Below, one piece after another: positions 1-9,531 of a stretch of 64,000 nt of DNA. The notes beneath the pieces were generated by a model. That model was not told the origin of the DNA. It did not search any database and worked only from the letters and a program-made list of their open reading frames with translations. Origin of the DNA: Armatimonas rosea (GTDB taxonomy: Bacteria > Armatimonadota > Armatimonadia > Armatimonadales > Armatimonadaceae). The position numbers and the translations under genes are program-made. Where the stretch lies: positions 620,001 through 684,000 of the forward strand of contig NZ_JACHGW010000001.1 in the NCBI RefSeq assembly GCF_014202505.1. Reading direction: 5' to 3'. Every line of letters begins with the position of its first letter. Within the stretch, counting starts at the first letter, position 1.

Positions 1-1161
1 GGTCACGGCGCTCTCGGGGATGCCTACGACGCGGGCAGAGCCGCTGCGTCCCCCGGTGGGAATCTGGCTCGTGCTCCAGAGCTCCAGCTTGCCGTCTTTG
101 AAGAGCGCGGTGCAGTTCTGCGGCTCCAGCGGAGCGTGGGCGATAATCGGGTAGGCGTAGCGTGCCTCGATCACCTTGGCGGCTTTTTCCAGCTCGGCGT
201 CGGGGTCGCCCACTTTTCCGACCGTGCGGGCCGGGGTCTTGCCCAGGAGCTCAGCGGCCTTTGCGAAGTGCTCCTTGCTCTCGTAGCTCGCCCACTTGCC
301 TTCGTCCCAGGTCACCTCCAGCTGCTTGCGTGCGGTCTGTGCCTGCCACCAAGTCGCGGCGACAATCACGACGCCGGACTCCAGCCCGACTCCGGGGTTG
401 CCCTCGACCACGAAGGCCTTCTTCACGCCGGGGAGCTTGGCAACGGCTTCGGTGTTGGCCTTGACCACTTTTCCGCCCAGAACCGGGGTCTTGTGGAAAG
501 TCGCGTAGAGCATGCCGGGCAGGTGGACATCGATCCCAAAGAGGGGCTTGCCGGTCACAATCTTGGGCACATCGACCCCGCCGGTGGGCTTGCCAATAAT
601 CTTGTAGCTCGCCGGGTCCTTCATCTTGAGGGTTGCCGGATCGGGGAGGGGCATCGCCAGCGCTTTTGCCGCGAGGGCACCGTAGCCGAGGCGTCGGTTG
701 GTGGCGGTGTGGAAGACCTCGCCCGATGCCGTGTGGCAGTCGGCCTCCGCGGCTCCCCACTCCTTGGCGGCGGCGGCGATCAGCAGCGCACGCGCTGCGG
801 CCCCGACCCGGCGCACGGGCTCCCAACCACTGGGCGTCCCGCCGCTGCCACCGGTGAACTGCCCACCGTAGCGTGGGTCCACATCGGCCTGCTCGACCCG
901 CACGGACTTCCAGTCGATATCGAGCTCCTCCGCGATCAGCATCGGGAGCGTCGTCTTCATCCCCTGCCCGATCTCCGGTGCGCGGGAGAGAATCGTGACG
1001 GTGCCATCGGCGGCGATCTTGATAAAGGCGCTCGGCTCCAGCGGCGGTGGCCCCTGGCGCGGCGGCTGCGCTTGGGCGGGTGTCTCGGAGTCGGAGTAGA
1101 GGCCGAGGGCGAACCCTCCGCCGATCAGCGCGGTGGCCTTGAAAAAGTCACGTCGGTTCAT
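1..1161 (-). CDS. Molybdenum hydroxylase large subunit (IorB/aldehyde oxidase type), partial
   Basis: Reading the minus strand from an ATG at 1161 gives 387 open codons that run off the window edge, so the C-terminal part is missing. The N-terminus carries a twin-arginine-type export signal (NRRDFFK followed by a glycine/alanine-rich hydrophobic stretch). The body has segments typical of the molybdopterin-binding subunit of the xanthine dehydrogenase/isoquinoline 1-oxidoreductase family ([35 protein letters not shown]). The family oxidises aldehydes or N-heterocycles with a molybdenum cofactor, usually in the periplasm. Its start overlaps the stop of the 2Fe-2S subunit (ATGA), so the two are translationally coupled partners. 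The substrate cannot be read from sequence. Confidence 0.9.
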   Translation of the reverse strand, partial: MNRRDFFKATALIGGGFALGLYSDSETPAQAQPPRQGPPPLEPSAFIKIAADGTVTILSRAPEIGQGMKTTLPMLIAEELDIDWKSVRVEQADVDPRYGGQFTGGSGGTPSGWEPVRRVGAAARALLIAAAAKEWGAAEADCHTASGEVFHTATNRRLGYGALAAKALAMPLPDPATLKMKDPASYKIIGKPTGGVDVPKIVTGKPLFGIDVHLPGMLYATFHKTPVLGGKVVKANTEAVAKLPGVKKAFVVEGNPGVGLESGVVIVAATWWQAQTARKQLEVTWDEGKWASYESKEHFAKAAELLGKTPARTVGKVGDPDAELEKAAKVIEARYAYPIIAHAPLEPQNCTALFKDGKLELWSTSQIPTGGRSGSARVVGIPESAVT

Positions 1162-1676
1162 TTCTTCCCTCCGGTCTTGGGCTTGACTGCGGGCTTTGCG
1201 GCTGGCTTCACCACGGGCAGCGGGGTCATGGAGGCGGCGCGGTGGACCGCCTTGCGAATGGACATGTGGGTCCCACAGCGGCAGAGATTGCCACTCAGTG
1301 CCTCGTCGATATCGGCATCGGTGGGGCGGGGCTTCTTTGCCAGCAGCGCCGCCGCCGAGAGAATCTGCCCGGCCTGGCAGTAGCCACACTGCGGGACATC
1401 GACTTCCTGCCACGCGAGCTGGAGCGGGTGCTTGCCATCGGGAGAGAGCCCCTCGATAGTCGTGACCTTCTTGCCCGCCGCCTCGGCGATCGTGGTCTGG
1501 CAGGAGCGCACGGCCTCGCCATTGACATGCACCGTGCACGCGCCGCAGCTTCCGATACCGCAGCCGTACTTGGTGCCAAAGAGGTGCAGAATATCGCGCA
1601 ACACCCAGAGGAGCGGGGTATCCGCGGTGGCGTCCACTGTGGCGGGTCGCCCATTGACCGTGAGTTTATAAGGCAT
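1158..1676 (-). CDS. 2Fe-2S iron-sulfur subunit of molybdenum hydroxylase (IorA/CoxS type)
   Basis: A 172-aa protein with two [2Fe-2S] clusters. The plant-type cluster ligands are C39, C44, C47 and C59 ([17 protein letters not shown]), and the alpha-helical second cluster has C97, C100, C132 and C134 (QCGYC, CRCGT). It passes electrons from the molybdenum subunit encoded directly downstream, which it overlaps by 4 nt. The C-terminus is an unusual Pro/Lys/Ala tail (about 20 residues). I start at the ATG of MPYKLTVNG (1676) because a TATACT -10-like hexamer lies only 6 nt upstream (1683-1688) and homologues begin here. No signal peptide; this fits export as a passenger with the Tat-bearing large subunit. 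Confidence 0.93.
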   Translation of the reverse strand: MPYKLTVNGRPATVDATADTPLLWVLRDILHLFGTKYGCGIGSCGACTVHVNGEAVRSCQTTIAEAAGKKVTTIEGLSPDGKHPLQLAWQEVDVPQCGYCQAGQILSAAALLAKKPRPTDADIDEALSGNLCRCGTHMSIRKAVHRAASMTPLPVVKPAAKPAVKPKTGGKK

Positions 1677-1682
1677 GGCCAA

Positions 1683-1688
1683 AGTATA
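1683..1688 (-). promoter_or_regulatory. -10 hexamer TATACT, start-proximal (predicted leaderless)
   Basis: TATACT on the minus strand with 6 nt between it and the ATG at 1676. Transcription would begin at or within a base or two of the start codon. No convincing -35 box and no Shine-Dalgarno are seen. Confidence 0.5.
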
Positions 1689-1716
1689 CCCGGCATCCCC
1701 CCGGCGGTGCATCCCC

Positions 1717-1870
1717 GGCATCCCCCCGCTCGCACCACTCGCGACCCCCTTCGCCTTTTCGCTCCTTCGTCGCTGCGAAGGGGATTAAGGAAGCCCCCCA
1801 ACCCCCTTCGTCCCTCGGAACGAGGGTTTCAAGCGAAGGGGGTCGCGAGCGGTGCGAGCGGGGGGATGCC
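1717..1870. repeat. Palindromic element copy 1 (terminal inverted repeats)
   Basis: A 154-bp element with long terminal inverted repeats: 1717-1753 (starting GGCATCCCCCCGCTCGCACC) is the reverse complement of 1834-1870 with about one mismatch. The interior contains CCCTTCGTCCC and GGGTTTCAAGCGAAGGG, which recur in the element at 26442-26619. It lies between two divergent genes and carries no gene. MITE- or REP-like; mechanism unknown. Confidence 0.75.
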
Positions 1871-2027
1871 AAAGACTTGCTTGATAAACTCTTAGTTTGT
1901 TTTTCATAAATAATTAATCTTCTAATTTCAGTATTTTTTCATCATCATGCCGCATCCTATAGAGCAAGACGAAACGCTAATAGATTCTAACCTTGGATGG
2001 TTGTAATCTTTTTGAGGAGATTCTGAA
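1871..2027. other. AT-rich upstream region of the 2028 gene
   Basis: About 157 nt of clearly AT-rich sequence in a GC-rich genome. It probably holds the promoter of the three-gene cluster starting at 2028; TTGATA at 1881-1886 is a possible -35 but I cannot fix a -10. A good Shine-Dalgarno (GAGGAG) precedes the 2028 start. Nothing else recognised. Confidence 0.4.
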
Positions 2028-2228
2028 ATGAAGAAGATAGTTTTTATTACTTTGGTGTTAGTTGCCGCTTTGGATGCTACTGCGCGGCCTTCTCATGCCT
2101 ATCTCGACCCAGGAGCGGGTAGCCAGCTACTTCAGATGACCCTTGCTGGTGCATTAGGCTTGGTTTTTGCACTTAAGACAATGTTTCAGCGGGTGTTGCA
2201 GTCGGCCCGGGCTCGACGCAGCAAGTGA
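2028..2228 (+). CDS. Small exported membrane protein, YLDPGAGS family
   Basis: A 66-aa protein: N-terminal signal peptide or membrane helix (residues 1-24), the motif YLDPGAGSQLLQ just after the predicted cleavage point, a second hydrophobic helix, and a basic tail. From memory, small proteins with a YLDPGxGS motif recur beside methyltransferase and sulfatase-like membrane genes; no function is established that I know of. It has a strong Shine-Dalgarno (GAGGAG about 9 nt upstream) and overlaps the next gene (GTGA), so the three genes to 5157 form one operon. It may help anchor or assemble the membrane sulfatase-like enzyme (inference). Confidence 0.8.
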   Translation: MKKIVFITLVLVAALDATARPSHAYLDPGAGSQLLQMTLAGALGLVFALKTMFQRVLQSARARRSK

Positions 2229-3592
2229 GCCCCCATCCCGCCTCGTTTCGTGATCCCGATGGCTTTGTCTACACCGAGGCGGGGACTCTCTACCGCGCGG
2301 TCGCGCCGACGGGGGTAGCGGGGCTAGAGCTGCTCCAGTCCTCGGGGCTCTACGCGCGGCTGGTGGGGGAGGGGCTGCTCGTGGCACACACGACACTGGC
2401 CTCCACCGACGACGGCGGCCGGGTGCTCCAGCCGGAGCGCCTGCCGTTTTTGTCCTACCCCTACGAGTGGTGCTTCGGCCAGCTCAAGGCGGCGGCACAG
2501 GCAACCCTGACGATCCAGCGGACGGCGCTGGAGCATGGGATGACCCTCAAAGACGCCAGCGCCTACAACCTGGCCTTTCGGGGCGCACAGCCCGTGTTCT
2601 TCGATACCCTCTCGTTTGCGCCCTACCAGGAAGGGGAGCCCTGGGCGGCGTATCGCCAGTTCTGCCAGCACTTTCTCGCCCCCTTGGCCCTGATGAGCCG
2701 CTGCGATATCCGCCTCGGTGGGCTCCTGCGTGTCCATCTCGATGGCATCCCGCTCGACCTAGCCAGCGCTCTCCTGCCTGCCACGACCCGGCTGGTCCCA
2801 GGGTTGGCGATGCACCTGCACCTGCACGCCAAGGCGCAACAAGGCGGTGGGGGCGAGCCCGGCAAGACGCGTACGGCGACGGTCTCGAAAAACGGCTTGC
2901 TGGGGCTCCTCGATAGCCTGGAGAGCACGGTCGCGGCGCTGCGCTGGGAGCCGCAGGGGACGGTCTGGGCCGACTACTACGCGGCGACCAACTACACCGA
3001 TACTGCCCTACTTGCCAAGGAGCGGCTGGTGGGAGAGCTCTTGGATGCGGTGACACCCGCACCGGCGCTTGTCTGGGACCTGGGGGCCAACACGGGGCGC
3101 TTCAGTCGGCTCGCCAGTGTGCGCGGGGCCTTTACAGTGGCGTGGGACTTCGATCCCGCCGCCGTGGAGCAGGGCTGGCGCGAGGTGGTGGAGAGAAAAG
3201 AGACAAGCCTACTTCCCCTGACTCTGGACCTGATGAACCCCAGCCCGCGCTGTGGCTGGGCCGGAGTGGAGCGCGACTCTCTGCAAGACCGTGGCCCCGC
3301 GGAGGTGGTGCTCGCGCTGGCGCTGGTGCACCACCTCGCGCTGGCCAACAATGTCCCGCTGCCGCGCCTCGCGGCGTTTCTGGCGCAAGTGGGGAAGCAC
3401 GTGATTGTCGAGTTTGTCCCCAAGTCCGACTCCCAGGCCCAGCGCCTGCTCGCCCACCGCCCGGATATCTTTCCCCACTACACGCAAGCGGGCTTCGAGG
3501 CCGCGCTGGAGCCGCACTTCACCCGCCTGCGCCGTGAGGCTGTCCCCGGCACCGAGCGGACTCTCTACCTGCTCCAGGCCCGGCCGGCATGA
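2225..3592 (+). CDS. SAM-dependent methyltransferase, NoeA-like
   Basis: A 455-aa protein with an N-terminal region of about 270 residues (LKDASAYNLAFRGAQPVFFD is a strong block) and a C-terminal class I methyltransferase fold; the SAM-binding motif WDLGANTGRFS starts near residue 284. The architecture matches nodulation-protein-NoeA-like methyltransferases, whose substrates are mostly unknown but likely glycan or lipid. Starts with GTG inside the stop of the 2028 gene and ends overlapping the next ATG, so it is translationally coupled on both sides. No signal peptide, so it acts in the cytoplasm, perhaps modifying a precursor later handled by the membrane partner. Confidence 0.82.
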   Translation: MSPHPASFRDPDGFVYTEAGTLYRAVAPTGVAGLELLQSSGLYARLVGEGLLVAHTTLASTDDGGRVLQPERLPFLSYPYEWCFGQLKAAAQATLTIQRTALEHGMTLKDASAYNLAFRGAQPVFFDTLSFAPYQEGEPWAAYRQFCQHFLAPLALMSRCDIRLGGLLRVHLDGIPLDLASALLPATTRLVPGLAMHLHLHAKAQQGGGGEPGKTRTATVSKNGLLGLLDSLESTVAALRWEPQGTVWADYYAATNYTDTALLAKERLVGELLDAVTPAPALVWDLGANTGRFSRLASVRGAFTVAWDFDPAAVEQGWREVVERKETSLLPLTLDLMNPSPRCGWAGVERDSLQDRGPAEVVLALALVHHLALANNVPLPRLAAFLAQVGKHVIVEFVPKSDSQAQRLLAHRPDIFPHYTQAGFEAALEPHFTRLRREAVPGTERTLYLLQARPA

Positions 3593-5157
3593 AGCCGCTC
3601 CTGCGTGCGCTGCGCTTGCTCCACCCGCTCTGCTTCGCCCTCGCGCCGGTGCTCTCGCTCTACGCCCTCAACCGCGCCGAGGTGGAGGCGCACGAGCTCC
3701 TGCGCCCCCTAGGGCTCTTGGCGCTGGGTTCGGCTCTCCTGCTGGTCCTGCTCGCTCTCCTGCGCCGCCGCGAGCCCGAGCGCGTGGCACTGGCGCTCTC
3801 TCTGTTCCTGTTTGCCTTCTTCTCCTACGAGCTCTGGGAGCCCGAGCTGGACAGGTTCTACAAAGGGGTTTTCTCCTACGTCTACGCGCCCCTCCTAGAC
3901 TACACCACCACCGTGCGGGCAGGGGTGCTCTTTTGGCCTGGGGTATGTGGGCTTCTGGTGCTGGTGCTGTGGGGGCGCTACGAGCCGCAGCGGACGCCCT
4001 TGCCCCTCTGGGTGATCGGGGGGGGCTACCTGGCACCCGCCCTCTACACACTGCTCCGTCCCGTGCCGCCGGTCGCCTTCCCGGAGACGCCCGCGCCCGC
4101 CGCCACGGCAAAACCGGCCCCCGTGGCGTCCTCCACGCTCCCCGATCTGTACTGCATCGTGCTGGATGCCTACGGGCGCCAGGATCAGCTTCAGGCGCTC
4201 TATGGCTTCGATAACACGCCCTTTCTGACGGCGCTAGAGCAGCGTGGTTTCCAGGTGCTCCGCAAGAGCCACGCCAACTACCTCCAGACCGCGCTCTGTG
4301 TGGCCTCGATCCTAAACCTGGACTACCTGCCGTCTGAGCCCCAGCAAGAAGGACTCGACCAAGCCGCGCGCTGGATTCAGAACAGCCGCTTGGTGGCACG
4401 GATGCGGGCGCGGGGCTACCAGATCGTCGATATCCCCAGCGACTTCTCCCCGACTGCCCTGCTGACCGCCGACAGACGCCTCACCGAGCTCGGGGAGCAT
4501 CTCTCCGACCGGAGCCCGTTCGAGCGGCTCCTTCTGGCACGAACCCCGCTGCGCTACACGCTCTACGACGACCACCCGGCCTACGATAGGCACCGGGCAC
4601 AGATCCTGGCGAGCCTGAGCCACATCCCCGAGGCGGCGCGCCTCCCCGGCCCCAAGTTTGTCTTTGCCCATGTGCTGGCACCGCACCCGCCGTTTGTGCT
4701 GGATAGCGCAGGCGGCGCGATCTACCCCGACAAGGCGCAGTACTCCATCGGGGATGCCACCGACTTTGGCAAGAACAACACCGATTCCTACCGCACGGGC
4801 TATATCGGGCAGCTCCAGGCGGTCAATACCAAGGTTCTGGAGGCGCTCGATAGCCTCAAGAAAAACAGCGCTCGCCCTGCGGTGATTGTCGTGCTGGGGG
4901 ACCATGGCTCGCGCATGCAGACCGACTGGCGGAGCCGGGAGCGCACCAATGTCCAAGAGGGCTTCTCCAACCTCCAAGCGGTCTTTGTTCCGGGGGGCGC
5001 TCCGTACCTCACCGACGATCTCACGCCCATCAATACGTTTCGCCTGCTCCTGACCCATGTCTACGGAGAGAGCCTCCCACGCCTCCCGGATAGAAGCTAC
5101 TACTCGACTCTCAAGAACCCTCTGAAGTTTGAGGAGGTCACCGCAAAACTGCACTAG
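3589..5157 (+). CDS. Membrane-bound sulfatase/alkaline-phosphatase-superfamily enzyme
   Basis: A 522-aa protein with about four N-terminal transmembrane helices (residues 1-150) and an extracytoplasmic alkaline-phosphatase-superfamily domain. DLYCIVLDAYGR supplies the first metal Asp; T234 in NYLQTALCVAS occupies the nucleophile position, as in LtaS-type phosphotransferases rather than Cys-type sulfatases; VFAHVLAPHPPFV and LGDHGSR (D438, H439) complete the metal site. The Thr nucleophile argues for a phosphoglycerol- or phosphoethanolamine-type transferase or hydrolase over a true sulfatase. Third gene of the 2028 operon (ATGA overlap). Confidence 0.8.
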   Translation: MKPLLRALRLLHPLCFALAPVLSLYALNRAEVEAHELLRPLGLLALGSALLLVLLALLRRREPERVALALSLFLFAFFSYELWEPELDRFYKGVFSYVYAPLLDYTTTVRAGVLFWPGVCGLLVLVLWGRYEPQRTPLPLWVIGGGYLAPALYTLLRPVPPVAFPETPAPAATAKPAPVASSTLPDLYCIVLDAYGRQDQLQALYGFDNTPFLTALEQRGFQVLRKSHANYLQTALCVASILNLDYLPSEPQQEGLDQAARWIQNSRLVARMRARGYQIVDIPSDFSPTALLTADRRLTELGEHLSDRSPFERLLLARTPLRYTLYDDHPAYDRHRAQILASLSHIPEAARLPGPKFVFAHVLAPHPPFVLDSAGGAIYPDKAQYSIGDATDFGKNNTDSYRTGYIGQLQAVNTKVLEALDSLKKNSARPAVIVVLGDHGSRMQTDWRSRERTNVQEGFSNLQAVFVPGGAPYLTDDLTPINTFRLLLTHVYGESLPRLPDRSYYSTLKNPLKFEEVTAKLH

Positions 5158-5163
5158 AGCCGC

Positions 5164-5169
5164 TATAAT
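5164..5169 (+). promoter_or_regulatory. -10 hexamer TATAAT, start-proximal (predicted leaderless)
   Basis: Consensus TATAAT with 6 nt to the GTG start at 5176, lying in the short gap after the 3589 gene. It implies separate, leaderless transcription of the 5176-9523 cassette. No clear -35. Confidence 0.55.
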
Positions 5170-5175
5170 GCCCCT

Positions 5176-8124
5176 GTGAGCAAGCAAGTTTTTTGTGCCG
5201 TCTCCGTCCTTGCGCCTCTTTTAGGGGCGCTCTCTCTCCCCGCGCCCGGTCAGAGCCAGAGCGGGACACAAGCCTTTGAGTCGAAGGTGCGCCCGACACT
5301 ACTGGCGAAGTGTGTGAGCTGTCATGGCCCGAAGCAGCAGCTGGGGAACCTGCGGCTGGACCAGGCGATCTCCGCGGAGCAGGCACGCAAGCTCGTGGCG
5401 AGCGTGGCCTACACCGGAGCGCTGAAGATGCCGCCGTCGGGGAAGCTGCCTGCCGACGAGCTAGCGGCGCTGACCGGGTGGGCCGCGGCGGGCGCTCCCT
5501 GGCCCAGCGCCACCAAGTCGCCGAGCAAGCCCGCAGGGACCTTCTGGGCGTTTGTGCCGCCCAAGACTCCCGCGCTTCCCAAGGTAAAGGCCCGCTGGTG
5601 GGCACAGAACCCGCTCGATACGTTTGTACTTGCCAAGCTCGAAGCCAAGGGCCTCAAACCCGCGCCGCCCGCCGATCGGCGGACCCTGATCCGCCGCGCC
5701 ACGTTTGATCTGACCGGCCTGCCGCCGACTCCCCAAGAGATCGACGCCTTTCTCGCCGATACGCAGCCTGGTGCCTTTGCCCGCGTCCTCGACCGCTTGC
5801 TGGCGTCGCCCGCCTACGGGGAGCGCTGGGGCCGACACTGGCTCGATGTGGCCCGCTACGCCGACTCCAACGGGGTCGATGAAAATTTAGTCTACGCCAA
5901 CGCCTGGCGCTACCGGGACTGGGTGATCAAGGCGGTCAATGCCGACAAGCCGATTGATCGCTTTATCCAAGAGCAGCTCGCCGGCGACTTAATCCCCGGT
6001 GCGGGCGATGACGGCATTGTCGCGACCGGCTACCTGGCGCTGGGGCCCAAGATGCTTGCCGAAGACGATCCCGTTAAGCAGGAGCTGGACATTATCGACG
6101 AGCAAGTGGACACGCTGGGCAAGACCTTTATCGGCCTGACGATCGGCTGTGCGCGTTGCCACGACCACAAGTTCGACCCGATCCCCGCCCGCGACTACTA
6201 TGCCTTAGCCGGGATCTTCAAGTCCACCAAGACCATGCTCAACTTCAAGAACATGGCCGACTGGAACGAGCGCCCGCTGGCTCCCAAAGAGGAGCAGGAG
6301 AAGCTCGCCGCGATCGAGGCGCAGATCAAGACCCGCCGCGACGAAGCCAATAAAAAGCGCGAGGCCGCCGAGAAGACTCTCTTAGCGCAGGTGCGCCCCC
6401 AGACCGCCGCCTACGAAAAAGCGGCCCGCCAGCTCCTCGCCACCCAGAAGGCCGCGACCGCGCTCACGGCGACGATCCCGACACCCGGTGGGGTGCCGCC
6501 CGTGGGAGCTCTCGTCCGCGAGGCGGAGGACTTCACCCAAGGCAACGTGCTGAAAGACAAGGGCGGCTTTGGCAAAGAGATCGGTGTGCTGGTCAATGCG
6601 GGCGAGTACCCCAACCGCACGGAGTACGAGCTCTCTGTCCCGACCGCCGGCCCCTACCAGCTCGACCTGCGCTACGCCTCGGGCGACCCACGGCCGATTC
6701 GTATCTATGTCAACGGTGCCCTGGTGGCGTCCACCGCTGCGGGGAAAGTGACCGGGGGCTTCTATCCCCAGCACCAGCAGTGGTTCGCCGAGGGAGTCTT
6801 TGCACTCAAGGCGGGAGTCAACACCATCAAGCTGGAGCGCGATAACTACTTCCCGCACATCGACAAGCTGCTCCTGGTCGCCCGCCCCGACCTGCCGCTC
6901 ACCCAGAGCCTCGAAACGGTCGCCGCCGACTCCGGCCTGATCCCTGAGCTGGTGGCGGAGCTGGCCGAGCGCATCAAGGACGACAAGGAGATTCGGCTGG
7001 AGCTCCCCGACAAGCCCGACCGCCTCTTCCCTAAAGACGTCCAAGCGGAGCTCAAGCGCCTCGACGATGAGCGTATGGCGCTGGAGAAATCCCGCCCAGA
7101 CCTGCCCCGCGCCATGGCCGTGAGCGAGGGAACCCCGACCAACCTGAAGGTGCACCTGCGCGGCAACTACCTGACGCTGGGCGAGGAGTGCGCCCGCCGC
7201 TTCCCGACCGCGATCTCGGGGGAGAACCAGCCTGCACTGCCGATGACCAGCAGTGGACGCCTGGAGCTGGCGCAGTGGCTCACCGACCCCAAGAACCCGC
7301 TCACGGCGCGGGTCTTTGTGAATCGGGTCTGGCGCTGGCGCTTTGGGCGCGGGATTGTCGGCTCCGTGGACAACTTCGGTGCCCTGGGCGACCTGCCCAC
7401 CCACCCCGAGCTGCTGGACTGGCTGGCAACCACATTCGTCAAAGACGATGCCTGGAGCCTGAAGAAGCTCCACAAGCGCCTGATGCTCACCAACACCTAC
7501 CAGATGAGCGGCCAGTTCGATAAAAACGCCGCCGCGCTCGACCCCGACAACCGCCTGCTCTGGCGCTTCCCCCGCCAGCGCCTAGAGGCCGAGGCCATTC
7601 GGGACAGCATCTTGGCGGTCGCCGGAACCCTGGACAAGACCATGGGCGGGACCCTGCTCACCTTCCGGCCGCGCCAGTATGTCACCAGCACCGCCAACGC
7701 CGACCCGGTCAAGTACGACAGCCGCCGCCGCGCGGTCTATCTCCCCGTAGTCCGTAGCGCCCTCTACGATGTCTACACCGCCTTCGACTTCGGCGACCCG
7801 ACCGTCATGAACGGCGACCGCCCCAGCACGACCGTCGCGCCCCAGGCACTCTTCATGCTCAATAGCGCGGTGGTCCTCAGCGCCACCAAGGCCCAGTCCG
7901 AGGCGCTGCTGAAACAGCCCGAGCTAGACGACGAAGCGCGGATTCGCCAGCTCTACCTCACCTGCTACGGCCGCCCCGCCACCCTCGCCGAGGTGCTCCG
8001 TGCCTTCGACTTCCTCGCCCGCTTCGAGGCCGCCTATGCCAAGTCTCCGAATCCCCGCCTGAGCGCCTGGCAGAGCCTCTGTAAATCCCTGATCGCTGCC
8101 AATGAGTTTCTCTATGTGGACTAA
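5176..8124 (+). CDS. DUF1549/DUF1553 protein with planctomycete-type haem domain
   Basis: A 982-aa exported protein. Signal peptide (residues 1-27), PSCyt1-type cytochrome domain with haem motif CVSCH (46-50), DUF1549 (about 130-340) ending in a second CxxCH, CARCHDHKFDP (325-329), a coiled region, a CBM6/35-like jelly-roll segment (about 440-570), then DUF1553 to the C-terminus (NPLTARVFVNRVWRWRFGRG). These proteins are abundant in Planctomycetes and relatives and are often suggested to take part in extracellular polysaccharide oxidation; function is not established. Its end encloses the start of the DUF1501 gene. Confidence 0.93.
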   Translation: MSKQVFCAVSVLAPLLGALSLPAPGQSQSGTQAFESKVRPTLLAKCVSCHGPKQQLGNLRLDQAISAEQARKLVASVAYTGALKMPPSGKLPADELAALTGWAAAGAPWPSATKSPSKPAGTFWAFVPPKTPALPKVKARWWAQNPLDTFVLAKLEAKGLKPAPPADRRTLIRRATFDLTGLPPTPQEIDAFLADTQPGAFARVLDRLLASPAYGERWGRHWLDVARYADSNGVDENLVYANAWRYRDWVIKAVNADKPIDRFIQEQLAGDLIPGAGDDGIVATGYLALGPKMLAEDDPVKQELDIIDEQVDTLGKTFIGLTIGCARCHDHKFDPIPARDYYALAGIFKSTKTMLNFKNMADWNERPLAPKEEQEKLAAIEAQIKTRRDEANKKREAAEKTLLAQVRPQTAAYEKAARQLLATQKAATALTATIPTPGGVPPVGALVREAEDFTQGNVLKDKGGFGKEIGVLVNAGEYPNRTEYELSVPTAGPYQLDLRYASGDPRPIRIYVNGALVASTAAGKVTGGFYPQHQQWFAEGVFALKAGVNTIKLERDNYFPHIDKLLLVARPDLPLTQSLETVAADSGLIPELVAELAERIKDDKEIRLELPDKPDRLFPKDVQAELKRLDDERMALEKSRPDLPRAMAVSEGTPTNLKVHLRGNYLTLGEECARRFPTAISGENQPALPMTSSGRLELAQWLTDPKNPLTARVFVNRVWRWRFGRGIVGSVDNFGALGDLPTHPELLDWLATTFVKDDAWSLKKLHKRLMLTNTYQMSGQFDKNAAALDPDNRLLWRFPRQRLEAEAIRDSILAVAGTLDKTMGGTLLTFRPRQYVTSTANADPVKYDSRRRAVYLPVVRSALYDVYTAFDFGDPTVMNGDRPSTTVAPQALFMLNSAVVLSATKAQSEALLKQPELDDEARIRQLYLTCYGRPATLAEVLRAFDFLARFEAAYAKSPNPRLSAWQSLCKSLIAANEFLYVD

Positions 8125-9523
8125 CAACGCAACTTCCCGCCGCCAGCTGCTGAAGAGCAGCGCCCTGGGCTTTGGCAACCTCGCGCTCCTAGGCCTGCTG
8201 GACCAAGAGGCGCGCGCCAGCTCTAGAGACACGCGCAACCCGCTGGCACCCAAGCCGCCGCAGTTCCCTGCCAAGGCCAAGCGGGTGATCTTTGTGTTCC
8301 TGCACGGGGGGCCATCCCAGGTGGACACCTTCGACCCCAAGCCGCTCCTCACCCGCGACCATGGTAAGCCCTTCCCCGGCCAGATTCCGCGCATTGTCTC
8401 CAGCCCCACGGGGAATCTCCTGAAGAGCCCGTGGCAGTTCAAGCACTACGGCCAGAGCGGGATCGAGGTGAGCGATCTCTTCCCGCATCTCGGCGGCTGT
8501 GTGGATGACCTGTGCTTTATCAACTCCATGCACGGCTCGAACTCCCGCCACGGCGGTGCCCTGCTGGAGCTCCACACCGGCAGCGACACGTTTGTCCGCC
8601 CGAGCATGGGCTCCTGGGTGACCTACGGCCTGGGCACGGAGAACCAGAACCTACCCGGCTTCCTGACGATCTGCCCGACCCTGACCCACGGCGGCGTGAA
8701 CAACTGGAGCTCGGCGTTCTTGCCCGCATGGACTCAGGGAACACCCATCGGCAACGCCAGTATCGACGCGGCCCAGGCAAAGATCCCCTTCATCCAGAAC
8801 ACCGAGACCCCGAGCGAGGCACAGAAGCTGGAGCTGGAGCTGCTAGGTCAGCTGGGGCGCGAGCACCTGGCCCACACCGGCCCCGACCCCGCGCTCGAAG
8901 GGCGCCTGAGCTCGTTTGAGCTGGCCTTCCGCATGCAGCTCGCCGCCCCCGAGCTGCAAGAGATCACGGGTGAGTCTGAGGCGACCAAGAAGCTCTACGG
9001 CATGGACGATCCCAAGACGCGTAGCTTTGGGCACCAGTGTTTATTAGCGCGGCGCTTCTCCGAGAAGGGGGTCCGGTTTGTGCAGGTGACCCACTCCTAC
9101 AAGTGGGATCAGCACGGGGACCTGCGGAAAGACCACGCCAGCAACGCCGCGGAAGTAGATAAGCCGATCGCCGGGCTTCTCAAGGACCTGAAGGCGCGCG
9201 GCCTGCTCAAAGACACGCTGGTGGTGATCGGCGGGGAGTTCGGGCGCACGCCGGTGGCCCAGGGCGACGATGGCCGGGACCACAACCCGCATGGCTTCAC
9301 GCTCCTGCTCGCCGGTGGCGGCGTGAAAACGGGCTTCCGCTACGGCGCCACCGATGACTACGGCTTCTACGCCGTGCAGGACAAGTGCCATGTCCACGAC
9401 TTCCACGCCACGATGCTCCACCTCATGGGAATCGACCACAAGAAGCTGACCTACTTCTACGGCGGCCGCAACTACCGCCTCACCGATGTCCATGGCGAGA
9501 TCGCCACGGGGATTATTGCCTAA
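8114..9523 (+). CDS. DUF1501 protein (Tat-exported sulfatase-like fold)
   Basis: About 469 aa. A twin-arginine signal (TSRRQLLKSSALGFGNLALL) leads into the DUF1501 domain, with KRVIFVFLHGGPSQVDTFDP and the late metal-site-like block VIGGEFGRTPVAQ and GRDHNPHGF. DUF1501 is a divergent alkaline-phosphatase/sulfatase-superfamily domain almost always encoded after a DUF1549/DUF1553 gene. The start overlaps the end of the upstream gene: two in-frame ATGs (8102, 8114) lie within its last codons, and I prefer 8114 because it gives a normal-length Tat n-region. The two proteins probably act together in the periplasm. Confidence 0.9.
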   Translation: MWTNNATSRRQLLKSSALGFGNLALLGLLDQEARASSRDTRNPLAPKPPQFPAKAKRVIFVFLHGGPSQVDTFDPKPLLTRDHGKPFPGQIPRIVSSPTGNLLKSPWQFKHYGQSGIEVSDLFPHLGGCVDDLCFINSMHGSNSRHGGALLELHTGSDTFVRPSMGSWVTYGLGTENQNLPGFLTICPTLTHGGVNNWSSAFLPAWTQGTPIGNASIDAAQAKIPFIQNTETPSEAQKLELELLGQLGREHLAHTGPDPALEGRLSSFELAFRMQLAAPELQEITGESEATKKLYGMDDPKTRSFGHQCLLARRFSEKGVRFVQVTHSYKWDQHGDLRKDHASNAAEVDKPIAGLLKDLKARGLLKDTLVVIGGEFGRTPVAQGDDGRDHNPHGFTLLLAGGGVKTGFRYGATDDYGFYAVQDKCHVHDFHATMLHLMGIDHKKLTYFYGGRNYRLTDVHGEIATGIIA

Positions 9524-9531
9524 AGCGGGGC

